This document shows positions 24,901 through 40,619 of a DNA stretch of 64,000 bases, piece by piece; the stretch's first letter is position 1; each line of letters opens with the position of its first letter. Made by a program: the position numbers and the translations under genes. A model generated the notes under the pieces. It saw only the letters and a list, made by a program, of their open reading frames with translations, had not been told where the DNA came from and ran no database searches. The DNA lies in NCBI GenBank assembly GCA_964304625.1, contig OZ199838.1:10602001-10666000 (forward strand). Direction: 5' to 3'. This stretch comes from Kudoa neothunni. Its lineage: Eukaryota; Cnidaria.

Positions 24901-27900
24901 GTTTTGTGAGACCCCTTTCTATTATTTTGTTGTAAAACCTGATATATTTTGTTTAATTTCGTCAAATCTTTAAATAACTTTATTATGTCGTTCGATAGAT
25001 AATATTTTTTTAACAAAGTAATTAAAATTTTGGCAAATTTGCACTAAATAATATAAAGGTGGATGCACGAATCCAATGATTAGCTGTTAAGGGTTAATAT
25101 AGGGTTTCTCAACTGAACTCGGCACCATTTTAGTTCCAACAATAATTCATATTTAAACGTTTAAATCACTTGGATGTCACCATAAATTTAATTTTTAATA
25201 ACGAATAATTAAAATAAACAAAAATATATATACATATCTCGTAACTTACAATTATGATGACACTACTCTACACACTCGAAACATTGTGCTGTAAAATTAA
25301 TGCTTTACAATTTAAAATAATTATTTTTCTTTCAAACATATTTTTAAATATTATTATAAGATTAGAACGTATATCCATATTAAGTTTGCTATTAAATAGT
25401 GTTACTAAATTTCTGACGTAAATAAAAACAAGAAACAACGAAACTTTAAATCCGATATTTATATATTTTTTATTCTAAGATAATTTCTCCACGAGATGAC
25501 CTGGCAATGTATCCCCACATTTTGCGGTAGAATCCATCGCATTGTTGTGGAGTAATTTCTTTAAAGCAATCTTTAATGGCCACTCTTAATTCATTTTCAT
25601 TTTTGGATTGCCTACGGATGACCAGGTTCTTCCAAACAGAGAAGATATTTTGTGTGGGATTAAGAAAATGATTATAAGGTGGTAAATACCTTACTTGGAT
25701 ATTTTTTCTAACAACCAAATCTTTTAATCCCGTGTAATGATGGATTTTGGCATTATCCATTACGAAAATCGGTTGCTGCATACCTTTCGCTATACAAGAA
25801 TTCTTAAGCTCTTCTAAACAAATCTTAAAGTCTTCCCTGTAACCGCCTTGTCGTGTATTTTGCTGTAAATTATTCCATTTTAATTTACAGCTGCGACAAC
25901 AGAAATATTCATGCTTCTAGCGGCCGAAACGAATCAATAGGCTGACGTTCCTTTTAACGATCTACCACCTCTTTTAGGTCGCGTCACAATAGAGAACCTT
26001 ATTTCATCAAGGGAAACAATACTCTCATGAGTCACCGTCGTTTCCAGTTCCCTGAACATTTCTGCGTATTCCCTTCTTTTTTGAATGGTGGTTTCGCGGT
26101 TTCTTCTCTCTGGCACTCTCACTAAGTTTTTTACAATATAGTGAAATTGTCCAATCACCCTGTCGATTGTACTAAGCGACACAACAATTCCAAAATCCTC
26201 ATGGACTTTATTTTTTCTTTCTGTTCGGGAGAAAGAACAGGTCGTCTATTTCCGCCTCTGGGTTTCGGTTCAAGAATTCTACTCATCCTGAATTTGGATA
26301 AAATAGACCATACTGTAGACCGAGGCAGACGCATCTCGGATACGATATAGGTATCACTCCTCCCCTTTTCAAAAAAGTTGAACATTTGCTCTCTCAGTTC
26401 AGATAATATTGTTTTCCGTTGAACTCGTTTCTTAGACTCCGAAGTAATTAGAACTTCATTATCATCGGAAATAGAACAGTCCGATTCAATAAAATTGTTA
26501 TTTCTCTCTTCTGGCTTCATTGCACTATGAAACTTCTTTGCGACAACACAATTACAGTAATCAATGAGTTCGGTCAGAAAACGTCACACGTGGTTGACAG
26601 AATTAGAGAATTCTGATGATAAGACCATTTTCTGAGATACGAAAGAAACATATATCAGTTTACCATATTTTTAATGCGCTGCCTCGATCTTTTGATCGTA
26701 TTTTTTATACGAGGTCTTTTGTTCCTGAGTCTAAGGTTGATATTATATTGGTTCTTTCTATGATATAATTTTCTTAAAAATAAATTTTAAAGTGGAATTA
26801 TTATATGGTACCTATTAAAGGTTACAAAAAAATTTGTTGGGGAAATCGAATTAAACTAGTTTTTAACATGTAATATATTATGTGTTTTCCATTGGTATTT
26901 ATTTTTTACGGGAATAACTAATAAACGTTTACTAAAAATATCATTAACATTTAAATATGAATTATTGTTGGAACCAAAATGGTGCCGCGTTCAATTGAGA
27001 AACCCTATAAGTTAAAAATGAGGGGCTCCCAACTGGGGGTACGAACTTTGGTCTCAGGTGGTGCGAGATCTGATCAAAATTGAAAATAACTTATGATACA
27101 TTTTAAATCAGTTACACCTTATCGTATGAAAAAGGGTGCGAATTTCGTTTTGTCCAAAAATGGGGGACCCGAGCCCAATTTTAGTTGGGGGCGCTATTAT
27201 AAATTGGCATTGCGCCTGCGCCGTTTCAATTTTGTATTGAAAATTTCCGTGTCAATAGCCTGTATCATTTTTTTATGGGTAATTGTCGCGTAATAAAGTA
27301 TTTCAACGCCAAATTGAAATCAATTTATCCAAAAAAGTAAAATAATTGACACGTACTCAAATGAGATTAAAAATTCCAATCATCTTGATGGTAATTTACC
27401 TTAAATATTATTCTTTGATTTAAAAAAATAAAAGGAACCATTATATAATTTTATGAAGTTTGATTTTGCGCCCGTAAACTTGTAAATGTTATTAAATTAA
27501 CTAAAACGAGCGTTTGTTTCATCTCTTAGGTAAATGTTCGAATTAACAACCATATAATAGAGCAGTGTTTCCCTACAAATTTTACACTCAAACCCACGTG
27601 TTAACTTCCGCACTCACTTCACACCCCCTCCTCCATGTGTAAGTCAAGGCTCAATTTTACCTATTATTTCAATGCGAAAATAATAATACCAGTAAAAAAT
27701 GTCTTAAAATTATACTTTTAATTGATTTTTTAACTTGATAATTTTCCTACATATTTCTAAAATGCATGAATTAAAAAAAATTTTGTTGATAAACTCAATT
27801 TGCTACGCACAAATGAAAAAGGATAAATATCATTTCCTACCTCGTGACTTAACACTCAACGATTGAAACTATTATTTATTCGTTTGAAAATACCATATCT

Positions 27901-30900
27901 ATGTAAGGTAATAAATAATTATAATTCAAAAATGTTATTTAATTATTTCAAAATAATAGAAACAATGAATTTAAATAAAAGTAAAAATTATAATCGTTTG
28001 GTTAAGTTCTGTACTTAAATGAGCAATTTGAATAAACCAAATAAATATAAGCAACCTATATAGTTCACAAAAAAAACATCTTAAAAAAATGTTATTTTGA
28101 ATTTAATTGATCTGACGACTTTCTCGCTCCTCACTCTCGCCGATTTTTGATAAGTAATTCAAAGTGCGACATTTTGTTGATTAATAAAACATGAAAATTG
28201 TTTTAGGGTTTCAAGGAATTCCGATACTTTTTATTTGAGTACAATAAAATCGAGAAGGCTGTTTCATATGCTATCTTGTGCTTGATAATCCTAGCGAATT
28301 CCTTATTCTATGTTGAGTCAGATTTTAATATAGACATTGAGGCATTGAGGCAATGGGTTAAGAAAATTTTAGAAAATTCAAAACAGATGCCTACTAAATG
28401 TATCTCAATAAAACTAACTAATATATACTGTTAAAATGAACATTAATTTATTTAAGTGTGTAAATGAATGCACTGATTTTCGTTGTACCAACATTCAAAC
28501 GATAATTTAGCTATAATTCATATCGGAGGCAAGATACAAATTCGAGCGTAAAACTTGAATGTTACATAATAAAAAATATACAATTAAATGATGATTTCAA
28601 ATTTAGACAGACGACGAAGTTATAAAGACATCGTAGTTTTATTTTTAAGTAGATAAAAATGCCGACAACCTAATTACAGCATAAGCATAAAAATGTTACT
28701 TTAAAGACAACACAGTTACGATATTACAATAAAATATCTAGTGCTAAACTTTGTACGCTGAATAGGCTTAATATAAACCATTACCTTACTGCACCATTTC
28801 GTAAGATCAAGTAAAAAAAAATTTTATATCCCGTTTTTTGAAAAGAAACTAATCGATAAAAACACTTAAAAATATTATTACATTCATTAAGTCATTATAT
28901 GATTTAAACAGTGTGACTAAAAAAAATTACGCAATAAATAAATTACGATTAATTTTTTAATTAATTAGAGAATGGATCCCAATAAGTAATTTAATCACTA
29001 GGGTTGTATTAATAAATGGTATTAAGATTCCATATCATTGAAATTATAATAAAAACATACAATACGTTTGTTTTTCGGGTTTTAATTTACAGTATATCCT
29101 CTGCTTGAACGAAAATTATGATTCGATATTGGCGCATATATTGCTGCAAGTTGGACCGCTTCATTTGCGATTCGACGTTAAAACAGTGTATAACAAAACA
29201 TTTGATATTAGTAAAATCATTTAGTAAGCATGTGAAATTTAAATCAATGATTTAACAAGATATTATAAAGTTTTTAAGCTGGAACTAGAAAAGAAATTAT
29301 TTTATGAAAGATTTAAATGTATCATGTGAAATGTCGTTGGAAAGAATTATTAATAAAACTATTCCGAATATATTCGAGCATTTAATACGTAAACTTTAGC
29401 AACTACTTTTATGCGCGCTAAGAATTTTCTGTTGGCATTATTTTATCAACATAAATAATTGCGTTCAAATAAAAAACATGATAATAGAGATTAACACATG
29501 GCTAAGCGTTACTTGCGCTTCATTAATCCTATCTGGTAATACTTGGAAACTCCCCACGGCTCACCAAAATTTTCTGCAGACTCCATTTTTTTGATATTGC
29601 TATAAATCAGGGGTCGGAAACCTTTCGGAGTGAAGGGCCGAACAGACACACCCTAACTCTAAAGCGGGTCGTATTAAAATCAATCTACTAAAATGTTAAA
29701 TTATTCTTAATTCGAATTTTGAGTTTAAAAACATAAATAAGAATTTATAAAAGTCATTTAAACTATGAAATTAAGTCAAATCAAAAGTATTATATTCAAA
29801 TAATTTTCACTTGCAATATAATCAACTCGCGTTAAACTTGTGAATGAACGATTTATTGGATTAGGTCAAATAACACGAAATGTACATATACTCCCTATAA
29901 AAATATTTTCTACTTACATTAAAATAATTTTAACGTTATTTAGCAACCATATTTATTCGAGTTTTCTGATTAAATGAAAATGTACTTTAGTCGACTTAAA
30001 TGTTGGCATCGACAATATATTAACATTCAGCAAAACGATCTAAATAACAACTAAAAAACTATTTAGTTATTTTAGATACTATGAAAATTTTTTGTCAGTC
30101 AGTCAGTGCACCGCGGGTCGAATAGAAATAACTGACGAGTCGTAGGTTGCCGATCCCTGCTATAAATCCTTGCTCAAAATTCCAATAAAGCCCCAAAACG
30201 AACGATAACTCGACGCTATCATGGTTCGCCTGGAAAAATTTAATCTTAAATGTCATATATGTTACTGCAACCATCATTATTAATCGCCTTTTTGTAGGTT
30301 ATAATTATCGATTCTTTTCTAAAACGCGCAATAGTTAATTATACTCGAAATTAAGGATATTGGATTAATTTGGTTAGAGTCAATAGCCAATTACAAAAAT
30401 CATATAGCAGACTATAAAAATGAGTATTTCGTTTCATCTCTAGATAAAAATTCGTTGAGATATAACGGGAATCGATTTTAATTGGGGAAATATACAGGAT
30501 ATTTAAATTAAACTAAAACAAATTCCAATGAAATAGCTATCATTAGTCAAGCGTTTAAAACCATAAAATTCAAAATAAACATACCTCCGGATCAAAATTT
30601 AACGATGAGTAAATAGCCAACGATTTCTCATAATCATCAAGGTTGTAATGCTATAATTTGTGCGTATTAGAATACAGGGAGCAAAATTAAAAATAAATAC
30701 AATTTGTGCAAGGAGTTCATTAATTTTAGGGTCATTCTTATCTTTCTTATTGCTATTTATTACATCGAGTGCCTTTTTGAAATCATTCATACAGTAATAA
30801 CAATATGCTTTTTCAAAAATCATCTCACTAATTCATTAAAAACACTCCCATGTCATTTAAAACACAAAAAAGCTACTTCTTAGGAAGTGTTTCTAAGGTT

Positions 30901-31129
30901 GTGATTGCTTGTTTGAATGATCTGGTTTTGATGTATGAAACAGCCAAAACTTTGCTCACATCATCCCCCTTGTACCCATTATCCAATACTAAATGGATTA
31001 TCGATGAAATTTTCGTCAAAAAGGCAATTTATTTTTACATTTTTGACAAAGAACCTGTATTCTACTTATATTGCCACTTTTAATGGTAATATCGAGTTTG
31101 TTCAAAAGACCTGTGACCTTGCTAGACAT
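21967..31129 (-). CDS. SRP72: Signal recognition particle 72-kDa subunit, about 14 exons
   Basis: SRP72 is a TPR protein of the signal recognition particle. It binds SRP68 and 7S RNA and serves co-translational targeting to the ER. Exons on the minus strand: 31129-30877 (start MSSKVTGLLNKLDITIKSGN), 30827-30701 (FEKAYCYYCMNDFKKAL), 30650-30585 (DYEKSLAIYSSL), 24039-23953, from 23902 (NYESYFNKSCFYIGQGNMV), then small exons to about 22860 (QMAYIEQKLGNY near 23530; KKLNRFQTALLFYNSYL near 23260; VADLDIYIRLANCYRANG near 22920), 22697-22148 and 22100-21967. The penultimate exon carries the diagnostic RNA-binding motif DPERWLPKYERLNY. The last ends in a lysine-rich tail (NKHKKKKKRN). Most introns are 47-50 bases; one (24040-30584) is 6.5 kb and full of transposons. 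Exon 1 needs one extra base at the A5 run 31018-31022, a base-calling error or a real frameshift. Exon edges at 22.7-23.5 kb are approximate. Confidence 0.9.
24881..25093. repeat. piggyBac-type MITE, 213 bases
   Basis: Inverted ends CCCTTAACGGCTAACCATTG and (right end reversed) CCCTTAACAGCTAATCATTG, flanked by ATAA on the left (a degenerate TTAA) and TTAA at 25094-25097. It has no coding capacity. It lies in the large SRP72 intron and its right target site directly abuts the mariner element starting at 25100. Confidence 0.7.
25100..27007 (-). mobile_element. Tc1/mariner (IS630) superfamily transposon, 1.9 kb
   Basis: Inverted ends TAGGGTTTCTCAACTGAACT (left) and, reversed, TAGGGTTTCTCAATTGAACG (right), continuing as near-identical sequence for over 60 bases. 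It is flanked by TA at 25098-25099 and 27008-27009. It encodes a DD34E-type transposase on the minus strand and lies in the 6.5-kb SRP72 intron in the same orientation as the host gene. Confidence 0.85.
25470..26520 (-). pseudogene. Tc1/mariner-IS630 transposase, frameshifted, catalytic Glu replaced by Gln
   Basis: This is a cut-and-paste DDE transposase read on the minus strand from an ATG at 26518-26520. The N-terminal part holds a helix-turn-helix (SELREQMFNFFEKGRSDTYI, then VSEMRLPRSTVWSIL) and a GGNRRP linker. A frameshift near 26160 leads to the middle part with VSLDEIRFS, the first Asp. A further break leads to FVMDNAKIHHYTGL, the second Asp. Thirty-four residues later the third acidic position reads NPTQNIFSVWKN, with Gln where the related copy at 47433 has Glu (NPIENIFSVWKN). 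The stop is at 25470. At least two frame breaks plus the E-to-Q change make it inactive. Family assignment is firm. Confidence 0.85.
27010..29599. other. Interior of the large SRP72 intron: AT-rich, one hAT-like end
   Basis: No gene seen. A sequence starting near 27018, AGGGGCTCCCAACTGGGGGT, resembles the hAT-type terminus at 31665 and is probably an old truncated hAT copy; I could not find its other end. The rest is AT-rich sequence. Confidence 0.4.
29608..30159. repeat. hAT MITE with perfect 8-base target duplication
   Basis: 552 bases. It begins CAGGGGTCGGAAACCTTTCG and ends with the inverted CGTAGGTTGCCGATCCCTG. It is flanked by CTATAAAT on both sides (29600-29607 and 30160-30167), a perfect 8-base target duplication as hAT transposases make. 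It has no coding capacity and lies in the large SRP72 intron. A second member of the family is at 55247-55846. Confidence 0.85.
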
Positions 31130-31664
31130 TAAACGACAACGAACGAGCTTCGAACGAAGTATTCAAATATTATTTATTTCCAAAAAGTCTATGTAAATTA
31201 ATTTTCTAATCCAATTTTATTCATAAAGTCGATTCTATTTGCATAAATTTTATTTTTGGGTAAGAAAAGATATGGTAATCTATTATTTTCTCTTGGGCGT
31301 GGAAATATTACTATTCAATAACTAAAAATTAATTTCAGGTTAATCTTCTATATTATATTTTATTTTCAGCCCCTTTAGATAGGTTTCATAACCTATACCT
31401 AAACATAATTTTTTGGATTTATTTGCGTGCGCAGAGCATGGAGATTATAGGTTATTTTGATAACACGATTTTTTAGTAATCTTTTTAATAACAGTAAAAT
31501 GTAATTAACCCATTTTTAATTTGTAAAAATAAAATAACTATGGATAGATAATTAAGGGGTAACATAATTTTTATTTTTTATTACCAGCTATGTATTATCT
31601 TCAAAATATTGATTTTATTTTAAATAAACTATTGATCGATATAGCAAACAATCATACTTTAATC

Positions 31665-32599
31665 CAGGGGTTCTCAACCGGGGGTAAATTTTTATTGACG
31701 CAGAGTAAATAAAGTGACATTAATATTTGATTTTTTTGTTTACAAGGTCAAACCTCTGGCGCAACTTGTTAGGTTGTGAAGCTCGGGCCTTTTCCATTTA
31801 CGTTTTAGGCGCCACAGCATCATATTAAGGCGACTTACATTTATGCAGTAGTGTGAGATTTTAACCAATTAAACATCCTCGTTTCGGAGCAAACACCACC
31901 CGAACCGTACCCTGGACTAACCCATCATTAATCTGAGAAAGTCGTCTGAATGCGGGCGTCGGCTCTACGGAAACCCCCTACTGGGTTGTATTTCGTTCCT
32001 GTAGATCTCGACCTAACATCACTATGCCATATTGTTCAGGCTCATCAAAATTTGATAAGGCAATTTTTGCATAATGCGGTTTTTACGTGCTTAAGGATTC
32101 CTAAGGAATTATATTAGTTAGGGTTATTCAACACAACTATGATGTTAGCAGAAATGCTTAAAATATTATTAGGAATAAATATTCAACAGCTATTTATGAA
32201 ATCATAATCAGTCTCGTTCTTACATGACTCGTTTAATTTTTAGTGACGTAACCTTTAATTAATAATGTTCAAAGTTGCTATTTGCGTGGTAATTAATATT
32301 CAGGTGTCACTATTTTTGAATGTTTTTAATTATATTTGATCCTAAGAGCGAAGGATTAGGGTAGAAATAATTTAATTTAGCAAAATATAAAAAGGTAAAC
32401 CTTTAGACAGCTTGTGAGTAAGAGAATATGGGAATAAAAATTGTCATTATGCAAGTGTGCATGCGTTTTAGGATCAAAATTTTTTCCTCAAATGGCTTCT
32501 GCCATAACTTAACGAGTATAAAACCATATAGTAAATATGAATTTGACATCTAAGTTAAGGGGGGGGGGGGTAAATCTGAAAAACTGGTTGAGGATCCTG
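31665..32599. mobile_element. hAT-type non-autonomous element carrying a SINE
   Basis: Starts CAGGGGTTCTCAACCGGGGG and ends with the inverted GGTTGAGGATCCTG. The flanks CTTTAATC (31657-31664) and CTTTGATG (32600-32607) match at six of eight positions, so an aged 8-base target duplication is likely. It holds no transposase and is interrupted by a minus-strand SINE (31733-32042). A run of 12 G lies near 32560. It sits between the divergent SRP72 and V-ATPase B genes. Confidence 0.7.
31733..32042 (-). repeat. tRNA-derived SINE, copy B (internally deleted)
   Basis: On the minus strand it starts GAGCCTGAACAATATGGCAT and keeps the A-box region, then jumps from the GATCT stretch to the middle of the family consensus, losing the B box and about 150 bases. 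The remaining body (GGTTAGTCCAGGGTACGG, TTAAAATCTCACA) and tail match copies A and C. Confidence 0.75.
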
Positions 32600-32757
32600 C
32601 TTTGATGCATTCAACGTGATATTGATAGAGGAGGAATGATGCTTCATGAACGCTGATTGCGATCGTTAGGCTGCCCATTATAATAATGCATTTAAATTAA
32701 TGATATTAAAATTATTGAAACCAATAAATTAATAATGAATAAAAGATTAAACATTAA

Positions 32758-33399
32758 CCCTTAATAGGTGACCTTGGGCTCTACGAGTCCACCTGAGTAG
32801 TAAATTGTTGATATTTTATTCTACATCTAGTTGAAAATTTTCGACGAATTCGAAATTTTTTATTTAAAGTTAATCTCACAATTGCGCAATAATGTGTCAA
32901 TATCAGGTTCGAATTTCTCAAATCAACTCTCTACTGACAAATTATTCATGTGGCTACTTTTAGTTAATTTATAGTGTCTTATCCGCATCTCTGACTGAAA
33001 GCCATCAGAAGATAAATGCTGAAGACCAAACAAATTGGATGTCGACCCCCGCTCAAACGTTCTCCTGAAACAGTTAGGTTTAAATTTAATGGGAATATAA
33101 CACGTCGTTTACGGAAGCTAACAGTATAAATTCTCGGAAAAGCTGTAATTTATGCCCGGCGCGTACCATAAGGCGGGACAAACAGGTATGCCAGGTGTGC
33201 AACAACACTATATGCAACGAGCATTCAATAACAACATTAACCTGTTTGAATGTTCCCAAATAAAAATTATTTATGTATCGTGTAATTTTTACTGCGATAC
33301 AACGTATCAAACTAAACAAATACAACTTAAAATACAAACCAATAAAGGATAGAAATTAATTTGGATGGGCTCGACGGGCCCAAGGTCACCTATTAAGGG
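32758..33399. repeat. piggyBac-type MITE, 642 bases, intact TTAA duplication
   Basis: Inverted ends CCCTTAATAGGTGACCTTGG on both sides, continuing imperfectly to about 34 bases, with TTAA at 32754-32757 and 33400-33403. It has no coding capacity. It lies 0.65 kb upstream of the V-ATPase B start codon, so it may include part of the promoter region. Confidence 0.85.
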
Positions 33400-34049
33400 T
33401 TAATAAAGAACATAGTTCATCCGAGTTCGACTGTTGGTTATCATAGATAGCTAAAATTTGTGAATTTTTGGAATGAGAACTATCGCAATATTTCACAGTG
33501 AATAGCTGGATATTATTTAAGTAGAAAAATGCAAAAATCTGTCAAATAATATATCTCCAATGTGCGCACGCATTAACGTGGTTGTAAAAATGAAAGAGAT
33601 TCTATTTAATTAGACTTCATTTCATTGACCACCAAATAGATATTTTGATTCATTATTGCGTTCAACATAATTTTTTTGACGTTTACGTTTCCAAACAAAA
33701 TCCATTCGTATAACATTCAAACAACCTTGGTTTCTCAATCAAACATTGAATGCGCATTTTATTAATTTCGGAAACTTTAGTAGCTCGGTGACTTCATAAT
33801 TATTTATCCACTTGTTTACTTATGCATTCTTGATAATGAAAATAAATAATCCGACAGAGCTTCTCAATACGCAACGTTAACAAAAAATAAGGAGAATACA
33901 TTCAACCTATAACCTAACGAAACTAATTTAACTCTATAAAAGGTCGAATATATTTGTATATGTGTCACCAACTCCTCTAAAGCACTGTTTGATTAGCCAC
34001 CGAATTAAAACGAGTTTGATTTCGTGGCCACTCAAGCTAGATTTTTTGG

Positions 34050-39138
<5,089 letters not shown>

Positions 39139-40619
39139 CATTGTTACTGGCTTCGATTTTTTGATTGCCATTTCTTATAGACTCTTTAAAGCAGCTATTT
39201 TTATTTATTGACTCATCTTTTTTCTCAATGACCCGGTAACAGCAATGCAGTTAATTATTGAATAATTTTAAATATTTTACTGAGGATGATAATGTATCGG
39301 TTGGCGTGATTGTCTAGCTTATTATCGTAGGCAGTTTTTAAGGTTACATCGCTTATTTAATAACCAAGTAGTTATTAAGTTTTTATATGAATTAAAATTC
39401 AAAAGCTTCACTAAATGAAAAAAGTTGGTCAAACATTAAGAAATTAAGAACATTCGCGTCTATTGCACGGATATTTGTGAAAAGATTTAAACCAAGGTTC
39501 TCCAGACTACTGCCCTCCGACGTTTCTAAATCTGGCCCATGGAACGTCTCCGCAAAGTAGAGAAAATGGTTGATAAATTTAGCTATACAAGTTTAGATTC
39601 GAATCTAGCGTGAGATGAGGTTAACAACAATGGTTCTAATAATGTAGTGTTACCCTGATTATGAGCCATTCTGAAGATACAACCTAGTCAACGGTTTATG
39701 GTCTAAATTTTTCCACGTGTGTATCAATATATTAAATAAATAATGACTTAATTTGGTAATAATATAAACATTTTACGAAAAACCCGGTTGTCAAATGTTC
39801 TTATGGGGGAATTGGCTTATTGTGTTGCATTTTGACTCTTATCAAAAAATTACATAATTCTCATTTATTTAGATTGCCCAAAAATGTAAATCGTTAATTT
39901 GTTTGATTTAGGATGAGCTAGCAGATTGTTTCGCGATTAAAATTAAAAATAATGGCTGTATTTCAAATCAACGACAGATCAAAACCGAAACTACTGATAA
40001 TTAAATTGTTGTGTATTTACCAATCTTAATGAGACAAGATTTTTCAATCGGCATTCTATTTATTATTAATAATAGTTATTGTAATATCATGTTGAACCCA
40101 TATCTTTTCATAATTACATCTACAAATCATAAGGTAATCGAGTAAAGCTTGCTTTATGTGTTTTAGGTCTCAAATGTAAAAAATAAGACTTTGACGGAAT
40201 GTCACTATTTCCGGTAAGCGATTAAGCATCAGCTGTTCAATTATAGTTAACACATAGCTTTAATATCAAAAATGATGTACTGGATGAAATTCAGACATTC
40301 CTATCATTAAATATAAAGTTATTACAATTTATTAATTTAGGATAATGCTATTGAAAACTGGAATCTTTAATCGGAAAATGTGGTCACTGTTCTGCAGTTT
40401 AATCTCTTTCTCAATATATCTTGTACGCGCTTCTTCTCCCAAATATGACATTAAAAACATAATCGAGTTAATCCCATTACCAAACAACATATTTCATTAA
40501 ATTTAGTGTATCAAGAATTCAACAGTATATAATACATTATGGTATACCAGACAGCAAGAGAGATATTAGATTGGAATAGTTTTCATTACTTTAATACAAT
40601 AATATTTGGATATTGTATA
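39139..40619. other. Intergenic AT-rich stretch
   Basis: 3' flank of V-ATPase B followed by unassigned sequence. A possible hAT-type end (AAGGTTCTCCAGACTACTGC) near 39493 has no partner I could find. No gene seen. Confidence 0.35.

Noticed and set aside
32555-32575. A 12-base G run as a G-quadruplex or regulatory site.
   Set aside because: A single G run near the end of a hAT-type element does not make a quadruplex motif; it is probably slippage in a transposon end.
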